Both the position numbers and the translations under genes were made by a program. The notes under the pieces are model-generated. The model was not told where the DNA came from, ran no database searches, and saw only the letters and a program-made list of their open reading frames with translations. A stretch of 64,000 bases of DNA, taken from NCBI GenBank assembly GCA_003254905.1, contig QANU01067122.1, forward strand, positions 133,872 to 197,871, given 5' to 3'. The DNA comes from Nissolia schottii. Lineage: Eukaryota; Streptophyta; Magnoliopsida; Fabales; Fabaceae. Within the stretch, counting starts at the first letter, position 1. Every line of letters begins with the position of its first letter. Shown here in pieces: positions 43,500 to 56,150 of the stretch.

Positions 43500-45600
43500 C
43501 ATATCAGATTGGGCACATTGTGTGTGTATACACCCTACTATAAACTGATGAAAACGGCCACATATGACTAAGTTTTAACATTAGCAAAATGCTCCATGTA
43601 CTCCCATAAACCATACACTCATACATACACCACTCTTTTATACGTTTTTATGCGCAATTAATGATAATTATATATATAGCATATAATTATACACAACGCG
43701 CGCCCCCAATCCCGAACTCGTTCTCATCATCGTTTTCACCCATCGTCTTCAACCTCTCATCGTCATCGTCGTCGTCGTCATCGTCATCCTCTGTCATTCT
43801 CTCATCCTCCTATTATCTTGATCATCATTATCATCATCATTTCTTTGATTATCATCTCATCATCATCATTCAATTTTCTATTATGTTTATCATCATCATC
43901 ATCGTTTTCATGATTTTTTTTCTTTGATTTCCATATAGAGTTTTGTTCTTTGACGTCTCTGTGAAATTCTAATGTACTGAAGCTTTATACGCTCTAATGC
44001 TCATTGAATACTAACATACATATGACAGAAAATTAAATGTGCAAACTTTAAATCGGCATAAGTGCAAACATTAAACGGGCGTATGTGCAAACATTATTCA
44101 CAGGTCAGGTTTTATCTTTGTTGAGGAAGAGGATTTGCATTTTGGCATATTCTCAACCTTTCAACAATTAATGTATAAATGTTATAAATATTTTGACACA
44201 ATTTTTTACATATTGCCATGAATAAACATTAGATGGTGTGATATAAGCATTATGTGTTTGTCACGAATGCATAAAAATATAGAATTTGATGTATTGTAGA
44301 ATTGTGCAAACTTTAAATGGGCATAAGTGCAAACATTAAATGGGCGCATGTGCAAACATTATCCACAGGTCACATGAATAAACATTAGATGATGTGATAT
44401 AAGCATTATGTGTTTGTCACAAATGCATAAAAATGTAGAATTTGATGTATTGTAGAATTGTGCAAACTTTAAATGGGCATAAGTGCAAACATTAAATGGG
44501 CGTATGTGCAAACATTATTCACAGGTCAAGTTTTATCTTTGTTGAGGAAGAGGATTGACATTTTGGCATATTCTCAACCTTTCAACAATTAATGCATAAA
44601 TATTATAAATATTTTGACACAAATTGAATTTTTATTTACTATAATAATTAAATATTAGATGATGTGATATAATCATTATTTGTGTGTCACAAATGCATAA
44701 AAATGCAAAATCTGATATAGTACAAACTTTAAGTAGGCATATGTGCAAACATTAAGTGAACGTATGTGCAAACATTATCCACAGACACAAAATGTCTTTA
44801 TTTTTAAAAAGAAGGATGTGCATTTTGGCACATTCTTAACCTTTCAATAAATAATACATAAAACATTATAAATATTTTCTGACACATTAAATTTTTATTT
44901 ACTACAATAATTAAATATTAGATGGTGTGATATAATCATTATTTGTGTCACAAATGCATAAAAATGTAGAATCTGATATAGAACAAACTTTAAGCGGGCA
45001 TATGTGCAAACATTAAGTGAGCGTATGTGCAAACATTATCCACAAGTCACAGATCATATTCAACACAAGGCTTGCAACTCTAACAAAATCTGTAAGTCAT
45101 CAACAGTCGCATTATGGCACATAAAGCATTTTTGAATCATAACCAATAATTCAGAAGATAGTTATCATACAGATTATGTGGCCAAATCGAAATTAATTTT
45201 CATATATTTACTGGAAGTATTTACAAAAATGCGTATTGGTTACATGCAAAAAAATCAAGTTTCATAGTCTTTCTTTCTTCTTCTGTTGGTTTCTTTGGAG
45301 GAAGTTTACGCAGAGCAAAGAGAGATGACGAGATCGAACAGAGAACGAAGAACGAGATCGAAGAGAGTGAAGAGACTGAGGGGAAGATGAACAATTTCGC
45401 GTTTTTGGCAATCCTTATTTTTGGAAGCGAAAAGGTTTTGTATGGAGAGTGTATCCACGCGCGCGTGGTTGAGAGTGAGAGAAAGAGTGTATTATTATAC
45501 ATGTGTGTGTGTGGTGTATCATTATTGGGTGTACATGTAGCAGAACTGATTAACATTATTATTACTATAATATTAAGAAAAAGGAACATTTAAGAAATTT
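43500..45600. repeat. Repeat-element copy 2: inverted TCATC block plus TGTGCAAACATTA array
   Basis: About 43570-43720 inversely matches 38250-38400 ('ccgaactcg', 'cgcaattaatgataatta', 'catacactcatacatacac'). A TCATCG-rich block (43725-43905) mirrors the GATGA block of copy 1. From 44040 to 45050 the unit 'gggc.ta.gtgcaaacatta' recurs, embedded in longer direct repeats of about 250-300 bp ('attagatg.tgtgatat.a.cattat...aatgcataaaaatg.agaat.tgat'). The region to 45600 is likely its far flank. No gene is recognised. Confidence 0.7.
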
Positions 45601-45992
45601 GTAATGTAGATTATACCTTGGGAATTTAACAAGAATGTTTCAGTTGCAAACTGAGGTGACCTACATTGTTTAAAATATAACAGGCTATAACTTACAACTT
45701 TAATGTGGTTATTCCTTCTAAAACACTACCCCCCAAGACCTTGAAAACTGTTACTAACAGCTTCTCTAGGAAAGGGGTTAGGCAAGGAACAATGTGATAA
45801 CAAGTTTTTACCTATACAAAAATGGTGTGGGAGGATCCTCCCATGTGAAAATTGAACATTGAACATTATGTGCACATCTTTATCATTAATTATTTTTATG
45901 TTTTTAAAATAGCTTAATTAATGGTAGAGATGTGCTCGTGCAATTTCGACGCAAGAGGACCTAGTCCCATTTGGTTTTTACATGTTAAACAA
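45600..45992. other. Spacer and 3' UTR region of the GBA2-type gene
   Basis: Non-coding. The stretch next to 45993 should include the 3' UTR on the minus strand. Confidence 0.5.
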
Positions 45993-48900
45993 TCAGCAAG
46001 CACAATTGAACACAGAATTCCCCCCAAAACATTTTGCTTTTGTGGCAATCTTTCTCACACCTGTTTCATTGTGAGAGAATCCTCCATTCAGAGGAGATAG
46101 GTGGATTCTGTCCATGATGTTGATTTCGGGGGCCTCAAGGATAGCCTTAGGCAGAGTTAATGCATACTGCATGGCCCAAATTGAAAGTGGCCTCATGTAT
46201 ATGAGAGACCTGTAGTGTCCATCCATTGTCCATCCCTCCGGGGTCTGAAACCAGTATCTATCATAAGGGCAAAGGGTATGAATTAGATAATTTCCTGATA
46301 GAGAAAATTTTTTTGGCTGCATGCTAATTTAAGACACTACAGATTCACAATGCCTAATAACTTATGGAATGTCATTCAATTTAATTCAATTCAATCATTG
46401 AATTCAACTAATTATCACATTGAACCGAAGTATGGAATCAAAGATTATAGCATTCTACGTGAATTTAGATTATAGCATATGAGCACAATAAAAAGGGCAG
46501 CCATCTACACAAGGCTCCCAACAGAAAGAAATTCTTGAGTGGTCCTAGAGCGCCATCTTGGATATGTTCTAGAGGGCACAAGAATTTCTCCCTACCTCCT
46601 CTAAATTACAAGACAACAACCTTAAGATAGTGCCAAGACTCCTAACGCATAAAATCACAATATGCACGAAAAACACTTCCAACCGAATACTAAATTTTGC
46701 GAGGGTATTCACTGGTGCAATCTAATTCTATATACACATCAAGAAACCTAACCCTAAACACAAAAGAAGAAGAAGAAAGAGAATGCAGGTGAACTACACA
46801 CAATTATGGAGGAAAGTGGACAAGAAGGTTACCCGCATCCCTCTTCTGACCAGCCTGCTAGAAAAATACCCTCAGCAGTTGTGAAGGCCTCTTCTTCCAT
46901 TCCTGCAAGGATCATTGTAGCAGCAACACCGTAGGTCACACCGGTCCATATTTCGCGAGACTGCATGCAGGTCTCATCCACCTTACCATTAGGGTGCATG
47001 CCATTTACAGCACCCATCCTACCTCCTTTGACTTTCATTACATTGAAATCATACACCTTCCGAAGAGCACTTTTGATCTTGGAATCGTCAAAAAGAGAGG
47101 GCAGCCCCGAGGATGCTGTATACCACTGCCCAGCCAACTGATCAGCTTGAATGGATTTACTGTTACTGCTTGATCCACTGTCATAGTTGAAATAAGAACC
47201 ATTCCACAATTTTTCTTCAAATGCTGGTTTAGCCTTCAGAAACTTCCTTTTGCAAGTTTCTGCAAAATCTGTGTCACCCAGTTGAAGGGCCATTGCAGCT
47301 GCAGCTTGAAGAGAAGCAAGCCAAAGACAACCACAATAGGCACTCACGCCGTGGACTGTCCACGTATCATATGTTTGATCAGGGAACCCATCATTCTCAA
47401 TAAGACCGTCATTATCTCTATCAAATTGTTCCATGTACTCCATTGCAGCACGGACAGCTGGCCACACATCAACACCAAATGACATATCCCCTGTTGCGGC
47501 AAAATCTCGATACACCTGAAGTACAAATTTTGGGTTCAAGTCCTTCCACTTGCTAGTGTCATGGATGTTATAAGCATTCATTTCATACCAGGGATCATGT
47601 GTCCCCAAATCATGAGGCACAGCCCCTCTAACCTTCCTAATTCCCCAGTTTCCCTCTGCCAGAAACTTCACTTTTCTTCCATCTTCGCACAAGACCGCTT
47701 TAGCAAAATCACGCTGTATATTTAATTCAATCTTCGGAAAGAGCTCAAGTAGGGCAAATGAAGCATAGAAGTGCACATCGTATGTGCACCACATGACATA
47801 TTCCACGCCTTCCAGGTACAAAAACCTTCCAACATCATCATCATCATATTGTTGGTCCATCTTGGTAAAGGACTGAAAATTGCAAGTGGAGCTTACTTCT
47901 GGGAGAGTAACCCCAGATTCACTTTCGTGAGAAAAACCTCCACGGTGTCTTTTATCCACATGATTAGGTCCTCTAACAGATGTAGAATCATCGGAACCAT
48001 CAACATTACACTCAGCATCACTGGCACTATCTGTTGAATCCCCAGCATCATAGGCACTATCTGTTGTACTCTCGACAACGGCACCTTGTCTGCGATTCAC
48101 TCTGGCTTCAGTTACCTGGACTTCTGCATTTTCCAACTCTCTTACCTGATGCTGGTCATTCCTCATATTTGAAGATAGTAAAGGTGAGTCTGGCAGAAAG
48201 ATTAGAGCAGTCTAAATTATTTCACTTAGATTAAACAGACGACACATCCAATGACAAACCAAACTTTCATTGAAGATTACTAAACTACAATGCAATATGC
48301 TTATATGCATACATACCAATCCAAATTGTTCCTCCAGCAACAAGAAAGTAGAGTTCATTAAACAATGTAAACTTGTACCTGTAAAAAGAAATTTTAAATA
48401 CATTTATCTTCTCATAGACCAACAGAAACCCCAATAGAAAGAGTTGAGTGGACAACCTGATAAACAGAGGCAGAAGATCTAGGAAAACTCTTGATAGAAA
48501 CCATTAAAAAAAAAAAAAAAAAGGGAAAATAGATCTGAAAGGCCTTGATCAAAACTTTTTTTTTTTTGGGTAAATTAATTGCGGGAGATATTGCTCTCAT
48601 AATTCTAGGGGATGAAGCATTAAGGTTACTCCCCTCTCAACAAGTGTGCTTACCAAATACTTTAAAACTGGTAACGTACCTATATTATACTCGTACCTAT
48701 ATTATACTCGTATCCCGTATCAATACTTGTCTAATACTTTTGCATTCATATTTTTGACAAACCTCTAAAATGTAGGACCTTTTAGAAGAAAAGGGGCGGC
48801 AATGGTCAAACTTTAGACCACTTGGTCATTAAAGTTGTGGTAACATTTCAAGAACCATCTCTCTCAAAAGCTTAAGCAGTTACATAGAAGCAATTGAATG

Positions 48901-51900
48901 GCTTTATATCTTAACAGACTCCTAACACAAGAAACACTTGGTGAAGCTTAAAATATTTTAGTATTTAAATTGAGAATTACCATTCTGGAAGTGACTCATC
49001 CTGAAGAACAGGATTTTGCCATTTCTCGATCTCTTCTTCCCACCGTTTGTATCCTGTTGAAGTCAAAACATAATAAGGTATTTAAATGCTTGCAATGAAA
49101 GGCTCAAATAACTTCAGAAACATTACTTTAGAAACATTCATATTTTTTTCTCCTTTTGCGAATTGATAAAATATAGGGTTAATACCCTATTTGGTCCCTA
49201 AACTTTACATTTGTGACCTAGTTGGTCCCTCAACTTAAAAAAGTGACAGGTTAGTCCCTGGACTTTGCAAACATCGAACTCATTAGTCCCTACCGCAGGT
49301 CCCAAAAGGAAATAGTTAGATTTTCAAGGACTACTTAGGGTAATACTATAAATTTTCAAGGACTACTTAGGGTAATACTATGAATGTTCAAGGACTACTT
49401 AAGGCAACGAGTCCAACGTTTGTAAAGTCCAGGGACTAACCTGTCACTTTTTTAAGTTGAGAGGTCAACTAGGGTAAGGATGTAAAGTTCATGGACCAAA
49501 TAGGATATTAACCCTAAAATATAATAGTAATGCAAGTAAACCAGAGTCCTAAGAATATCAATTTCAATCAAATCAGACAGCATACGAGTTAATGCATCAT
49601 GGGCCAAATCCGCCGCAGCTCCCTCTGAAGCCCCATAAAATTTTGTGTATCTCCTGTAGCAATCAAATTGGAACTTATCAAAACAAAACCATACAAAATA
49701 ATTGGGTTGAGAGCAAGCAAAAAATTAGAGCTGGAGCTAGATTGGCATTTAGATAAGTTTTCCAAGGATAAACATTAACTACCTACAATATTTTTGCATA
49801 ATATTGATTACCTGTGGAAGGTGCTGCCTTTGGAGAACTTTACTTTCGGAGATGACCATGCAAGACTAAATGCAACAGTACATTTTCCATGGGGTTCCAC
49901 CCATGTGGAAGCTGAAACAGCAGCACATAGTGTCTCTCCAGGTGATGAGGGCATACTAGGTCCAGAAGAGAGATTCTCCCGGTCAAATTGCCCGTCCTTA
50001 ACATAAAACCATTTCAATTAGAATCAAGCTTGTAAACTTTCCATACCAAAATTTTTTGAAAGATACCATTTAGAAATCTCAAAACACAGGTAATCAGTAC
50101 CTGCACCATTTTACACCACATGCCTTTTGCTGTTGTGCTACTTCTTTCGGACAGCCCAAAACTTGGCAAAACAGAAACACTGACATTCTGTGTTTCACAT
50201 GCAGCTATTGCAAAAGTTACAGGAGGATTACCTTTTGCTGTCCTGCAATATTGGAATAACCTTGAGCATATTTCCATCAAAACCATCAGCTATATAGGGG
50301 GCGATTGAATTAGCTATGAGATTAAAATTATTTCAATAATCATTTATAAGAGTAACCGATTTTCTTTATATTCGATCATGCAATTTGTGTTCTGATTTAT
50401 TAGCTTAAAAGTAATTTAAAGTAGTGTTTTTATTTGAATTGTGAGAGGAAAAAAAATTGTTTTTGTATGGTAAATGACTAAAAATGGTATGAAATAATTA
50501 GTAAAAAGGAAAAATCATAATACTAAATCAATTTCTACTCGATCGGATTTTTATTTTATAAAAGAATAATTGTATTGATAAGAGGAGACAATAGATACAT
50601 AAGGTGGGAGGGCAAGAGATCCACTATACACACACAAGAACAAACCAAAAAACTACCAATGAAGTAGGGCTTTCCAATCTCTCAACATATCTAAGAGGGA
50701 AAGCCCTCTAAAGAGATAATGAGCTTTACACCAAATTGAAGCCAAATGCTTAATCCTATCCCAAAGAACTTGCCATTAAAAACACGGGAATTGCACTGCC
50801 AAATGCTCCAGACAGTAGTAACAATAGCACATAGCCACAAATAATTAGCTTCCTTCCTACTCCCAAATCCAGCATAATTTGTCAAAAAATAGATCTAAGG
50901 TAGCAGGGCGCACCCCACCCTCATCCAAAATACCATGACATGATTTGTTATCTTTCTTTATCCATATACTTTGGACTAGCCTAAATACTTGTATCGTAAT
51001 CTTTATCTTGATTTGTTGGCATTATTTTGTAAGAGGGTTATGAATACTTCTTTCCTAAGAGAACTTTCGGAGATCACAAAATATTTCATTCGTTAGTATA
51101 TTGCTTCTCTTGAGACTGAGTCTCTTTTGGCACCAAGTGCTTGGTTCTAAGAGATTTTAGAACCCCGAGGGTTCAATTGATTTCTCCTTTTCTTCTCTTT
51201 TCCCTTCGTTTTACATTAGCTTGGCAATAGAGCACCAAAGCTATAAACTGATTTCTCGCTTTCCCATCTCTAAGACAACCAAAAAGGCACTGCAATTACA
51301 TCTTTCACAAGAGAGAGATACTGAGCAGTCCAGCACTTCTCGCCATGTTTCACTTTCACGAGAGAGATACTAAGCAGTCCAACACTTCTTGCCATGTTTC
51401 ACCGAACAACAACGCTTGAACTACAAGCCCTTCTCACCGTAATGTCCTACTCAACTATCTTGATCAATATTCATTTCCTAGACCTTCCTTTTCGGAAGGA
51501 GAACTAGTTGTCTACCTCTCCGGAGGAGAATTCTCTCTATGGAGGGAAATGATGTAGAACTATATATGGATTTTAATTATATTTATTTTAGAATTTGATG
51601 TTGTCTTTCTTTATTTTTTAAGATTTGAATTTTTAATATTTTATTAGTATCTATCTACTTTAGATTAGTATCTTATATATTTTAGAATAGCATAAATACT
51701 TACGTCGTTATCCTTATCTTCATTCATTAGGATTATTTTGCAAGACTACCCTCCAAATAGTACTTTGGGAGGACCACAAGTTATTTCATTATTTAGCATT
51801 TCAGTATTTTAGACAGCTTCTTTTGGCACTGAATGCCTGGCTTGTCGAGCCTTTAGAACAGCAAGAGTTCAATTAATATCTCTTCCCCTTCTCTTTTCCC

Positions 51901-54900
51901 TTTGTCCTGCATCAATGAACCCAACCAACACCTCATTAAGAGGTTTGTTTCTTCAACCATTGTTTCCCACTTTCCAAATCTCAAACCCAACATTAATAGT
52001 CAATAGAAAGAAACTATTCCAGTTCATATAAAGCTCAGGTTGTCAAAAGGGAAGGCAGGCATGCTTAATCAAGCCTGAGCAGCAATACCCCTCCCCCATT
52101 TGGAATAAGGGGAATCTTCAAGTCATTGACCTATTATGCATTTAGGTGTACTATAAAGAGAAATCTGCAAACCAACCGTCATATATAGCTATAAGGTTTG
52201 ATAACTTGCTTGTGATGTAGAAGTACACCAGAGACTCCATCTTCAGCTCTGCAAATGAAAAAAGAAAAAATTAGTTAAAATACTGTTTAAAGCTCGTGTT
52301 AGATAAGCACATATATATCAAGTGGGAAAATCTTACATAAATGGCTCATTCACATGATCTCCTGTTAAGTGTGAGTTTCCCCCAATGGAATTCTGCGTAA
52401 AAATAATGTAGATGATAATTTATACCTTGGCCCAGTTATCGTATGCTTTACTCATCTTTTTGTGACAAGGGAAAAAAAAAAAACCGCTTCAAAACAAAAT
52501 AATATCTTACCGCCCAAGTAAATAGAAGGCTGACTTTAGCTCTCTCCTTACCGGTGTTTACCAACTACAAACGAAACAAATAAAACTCGTAATATTAAAC
52601 AAATGTGGAACACAGAATGTTAAATCCTTCACTCACTTGGGATAGTTAGGTACAGTAACAATCATTTTATGAGAGAGAACACAATAGTAGATGCTATGCT
52701 GTTTTGGCAAACTAAAGGAAAATCAACAATTTCAACTAAGAAAACTAAAACTGCAGCAACTAGTCTGTACGAAACTTCGTACGATAAAATATATATTAAA
52801 AAACACAAACAATATTATGGAAGCCATCACATAAATTACAATAGTCGAAGAAATACACACCGTGTATACGAAAACAGCAGCAGGTAGACTGCTTTCTCTA
52901 TAATTATGTGGTATGAAAGGGGATATCTGCCGGCATGACACTTTTAGTTCTGGGTCTGGCTCACCTAAGAATTAGAAAACAACTATTATACAAGAGCTCA
53001 CAAGGATCATAGACATATAGAAAGGCGAAAAGGAATTAAAACAAATGAAGAATACCATCATAAACTGTCCAAGCTCTTGGAAACAAAGCATGGTAAGTTG
53101 AGTGCTGGCCATTTAGATTCCATCCCCATGATGATATACCCTCATCATCAGATTTCTTGCGGGACCTAAAAAAATATATCAAGAAAATGGAGTCTATGTA
53201 TAAGATACATGAAAATAACCCAAAAAGAGAGAGTACAAAAGTAAACAAGAGGATTAGAAACCCTCTTTAGATTTATAACTAAATGAAAATTTTCATCAGT
53301 TCAATATAGCTCTCCATTGCCTCTGAATATGTAAGGAACATTCCCTTGAGGAAGCCACGGGTAAAGTACCAAACAGAGGGTACATAAATGACCCTATCCC
53401 ACAACAGGTTTAATGAGAAAGGAGCATCTAGATTCCAGAACCATTATTCTATTTGTATAAAGCCACAAACTGTATATCATCATAATATACTACACTCTCT
53501 ACTTCCTCCTCTAAACCCTCCAAATCGAAGACTAAAACTTGGTATTTTAAAACCTCATCCGAGATGTAAAGGAATTTTGTACTCTCCAAGCCACACACAA
53601 GTCCCAAGACTACCCTTTTACAAGAAAGAGCACAGAAGCCCATTTCCTCTGCTCTTTTACATTTAGATATGATCTACAATTAAGAGATTAGCCTCGGCAA
53701 TTCACATTGTGAATTGCGATTCAAGAAGCAGGTTATTATCTAATTTGCTTGCAGTGACAGGAACTTAAAAAGAAATAACAACAGCATAGGGATGGACACA
53801 AATTTCAAATATTATTCGGTACATACTACATGCAAACTAAAGTAAGGTACACGTTATATTTAGGAAACACTGTTTTCCAAACCTTCATAAATTATTTCTT
53901 ACCCTAAACCTTCATGCTGTCCAGGAGCCAAAACTGACGCAAAACTTTTGTTTCCTCCATCTCTACTTACAAAAATCTGCAATAGAAGTAAATACATGAA
54001 ATAATCTGAATATAAACACCATTCCATTTTATAAGCACATTTACAGATATAAATTCTAACAGAATTTAAAGGCATGTAATTAGAGAAGTATACAGCAGGT
54101 CAATAGATAGTGGAGAAAAAAGAGCTTACAGAAAACTGGTTGGCCATGACAGGTGAAGCTTCACATAAACCAGGAATGATTTGCCATTGTCGGAACTCAC
54201 CTCTAAATCCCCTAGATATGCTGCCACTCCTATGGAGGTATATGGACATGTACAAATCAGTAAAAGAAAGGGGGAAAAAAAGAGAGAAACCCTATTTGTT
54301 CTGGTGAATTACTGCTAAAGGCGAACAAACACATTTATGAAGAATGGCCCATTAACCAGCTGAATGGTTAATCCTATTATATAAAGTAACATACAGGATA
54401 AACCAGTCAGGTGACTAATGGGATGCTTCTAATTAGAACACATCACATACCCCATCCCACCAAGTGGAACTCCTTGAGATGCAGATGGCTTGCAACTTTC
54501 TCGAGTAAAAGGATCAATAGGTGCTTTCTGCATAAACGAGGCCGACAAAACTCATGTCTGGAATCTAGAGTTTCTACATTCTAATATAAAGTAGGTTTAT
54601 GTAACTCTTTTATCAGAATATCAAGGAACACAAATAACTGTAGAATAAAGGAAAATTTGAAATTTACCCTCCCGTGAGAAGCCTCTTCCCTAACATATGA
54701 CCACATCCGTATACCTAGTCGAACCTGGAATTTTGAAGTGTAGTGAACAGTAAGAGAAGAAAGATGAATAAATAAATAAATAAATAAAAGGAACAAAAAA
54801 GAAAAACAAAACCACATAAATAACTTGCCATCTTTATAGCTTCCATAAAAGTGACACTGAATTCTTTAAGAAGATTGGCATGGCTGTTTAATCTCCTTCT

Positions 54901-55204
54901 CCAAGCTTGTTCAGGTGGAGCAGCACTATCAAAATCAAACTGCATAAAAGGGGTGCAAGCAAGGGACACATATCACTTCAAGTGAATTCAACTATCATTA
55001 TCAACATCACATGTAGCATAAGCAGTTGCCATGCCTCAGCTAAAGCCTAAAATATTCATTCAATTCACAGTTTTGTCTCTTTTTTTTTTTTTGTCTTCAT
55101 CATTAAATGCTAATATGCAGCTCATCAGAGTACAAGGATTGCCAATTCACCAAATGGGGGGGGGGGGGGGGNTTTCTACAATGAAAAATATTGCCGCTCA
55201 CCAT
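45993..55204 (-). CDS. GBA2: GBA2-type non-lysosomal glucosylceramidase (GH116); exon 1 damaged
   Basis: Hydrolyses glucosylceramide. Exon 1 shows only 55204-55173 ([10 protein letters not shown]) before an N and a poly-G run. Remaining exons: 54939-54829, 54724-54668, 54527-54451, 54229-54130, 53976-53903, 53165-53056, 52964-52861, 52564-52511, 52392-52337, 52248-52210, 50242-50101, 49996-49812, 49653-49586, 49053-48981, 48378-48317, 48189-46833, 46257-45993. They give 977 aa in frame. The N-terminal GH116 domain contains [20 protein letters not shown] and [17 protein letters not shown]. The catalytic domain has [20 protein letters not shown], where Glu of LEG is the nucleophile by comparison with GH116, and [13 protein letters not shown], where Asp of DQTYD is the acid/base. 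Residues after [10 protein letters not shown] form an acidic, poorly conserved insert. Introns after exons 54829 and 52210 use GC donors. The large intron 52209-50243 carries LINE and LTR debris. Confidence 0.93.
49176..49514. mobile_element. 339-bp MULE-type MITE in a GBA2 intron
   Basis: The left end GGGTTAATACCCTATTTGG and the right end, inverted, GGGTTAATATCCTATTTGG carry 'ttggtccct..aactt' arms. They are flanked by a perfect 9-bp duplication TAAAATATA (49167-49175 and 49515-49523). The interior has a duplicated 'ttcaaggactacttagggtaatacta' unit. It lies in the intron between exons 49653-49586 and 49053-48981. Confidence 0.88.
50560..50940 (-). mobile_element. LINE reverse-transcriptase tail (zf-RVT) in a GBA2 intron
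   Basis: The minus-strand frame reads [17 protein letters not shown], then [19 protein letters not shown] and SRVFNGK, the usual C-terminal zinc-binding region of plant LINE proteins. The 3' end resembles the fragment at 34080-34330. Same orientation as the host gene. Truncated and dead. Confidence 0.7.
50935..51912 (+). mobile_element. Small LTR retroelement (TRIM-like) in the GBA2 intron
   Basis: Two related arms, about 50935-51216 and 51551-51912, share 'agcctaaatactt..atcgt.atccttatctt.at', 'cattattttg.aaga', 'tttggcac.aa.tgc.tgg' and 'gagttcaatt.at.tct'. After the first arm comes TTGGCAATAGAGCACC, a likely decayed initiator-Met tRNA primer site (TGGTATCAGAGC). Before the second comes a purine tract GGAGGGAAA. 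The first arm is shortened where it meets the LINE fragment. There is no coding space, as in TRIMs. Boundaries are approximate. Confidence 0.55.
55156..55172. other. Poly-G run and N inside GBA2 exon 1 (assembly scar)
   Basis: Sixteen G then one N. On the minus strand the frame reads [10 protein letters not shown] and then runs into N and poly-C, after which the sequence is non-coding and T-rich. The rest of exon 1 (expected roughly 15-20 codons) and the first donor are missing, so this is best read as a collapsed or mis-joined gap. Confidence 0.85.
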
Positions 55205-55660
55205 GATCACCTCACCACAACCCTCTTCGAAGACCAGATCAACACCCACTCCCAAAAAAAATTATTAAAAAAATAGTAATCACTTTGAACAGATCCTAAT
55301 CCTAATAAAATTGAAAACCCACACCTAACCACAACAACAATCAAGCTTGATCTTGCTTGTGATCACAACCAGCGAAAAACACACAGAATCTGTTGTTTGT
55401 CTCTGCGTGTGATGCAGCAAAAAGAGAGTTGGGATAAGAAGAGGATCGAAATTCTGGAGATTCTCCAACTTAAAAATAAAAAAGAACGCTATTTTATGGG
55501 GGAATGTGAAATGAGAGAGAGATTCGGCTCCTGGAAGCGAATGATGCGTGGCAAAAGCCGCAACAGCCGCATGTACCACCGAGTCAGTGTCAGAAATCAG
55601 AGAGTCACTCGCTGACTGAGTCCCCTAACTCGGATCGCCCGGGAGGATTATAAAGGGGGA
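55205..55660 (-). promoter_or_regulatory. Leader and promoter region of the GBA2-type gene
   Basis: No other gene is seen. GC content rises at 55530-55645 relative to the flank. A TATA-like TTTATAAT on the minus strand (55646-55653) could serve this gene, but there is no independent support. Confidence 0.3.
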
Positions 55661-56150
55661 AAATGCATATGAAATAAGAAACTCTCGGCCACCTCTTTTT
55701 ATTTCTGTTGGTTTTTTTTTTTTTTTCCTTGTGCCTCCCTTTAATAATTGCTAAATTACCTTTTTTTTTAAAATAAATTGGTGGTGAGACTTTTTTTGGA
55801 TTGGAGTGTAAATGAGTTGATGTCGGTGTCACTCTCCAATCAATTGGTAAAATATTTATGGTCCACCTTGACGTCGGTATAGTGGACAATTCTTTCCTTT
55901 CTTTTTTTTTCCTCTACAAACTATTCAATACTTTAGTACATTAAATGTTAGCCATGAGCCATCTAATATATAATTATAATAATAATATTTTAAGTTAGAA
56001 TGAGCTTCTTATCTAATAATGTGTGTGAATTTTTAATAATTATAACATATTTGTATAGTCAAGGTTGAATTTTAAAAAGAAAATATATCAAAATTAATTT
56101 CAGTCTATTAATTTATTCTCTCTTGTATGATATATTATTATCTTTTAAAT
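55661..56150. other. AT-rich intergenic DNA
   Basis: Nothing supported beyond homopolymer T runs. Confidence 0.5.

Noticed and set aside
45221..45593. Frames of 122 (minus) and 68 (plus) codons beside the TGTGCAAACATTA array
   Set aside because: Mutually overlapping, low-complexity, no family match; likely part of the repeat element flank.
46829..48166. 445-codon frame read as a stand-alone gene starting MRNDQHQ
   Set aside because: It begins inside an exon; an acceptor at 48190 and conserved upstream exons show it is the penultimate exon of the GBA2-type gene.
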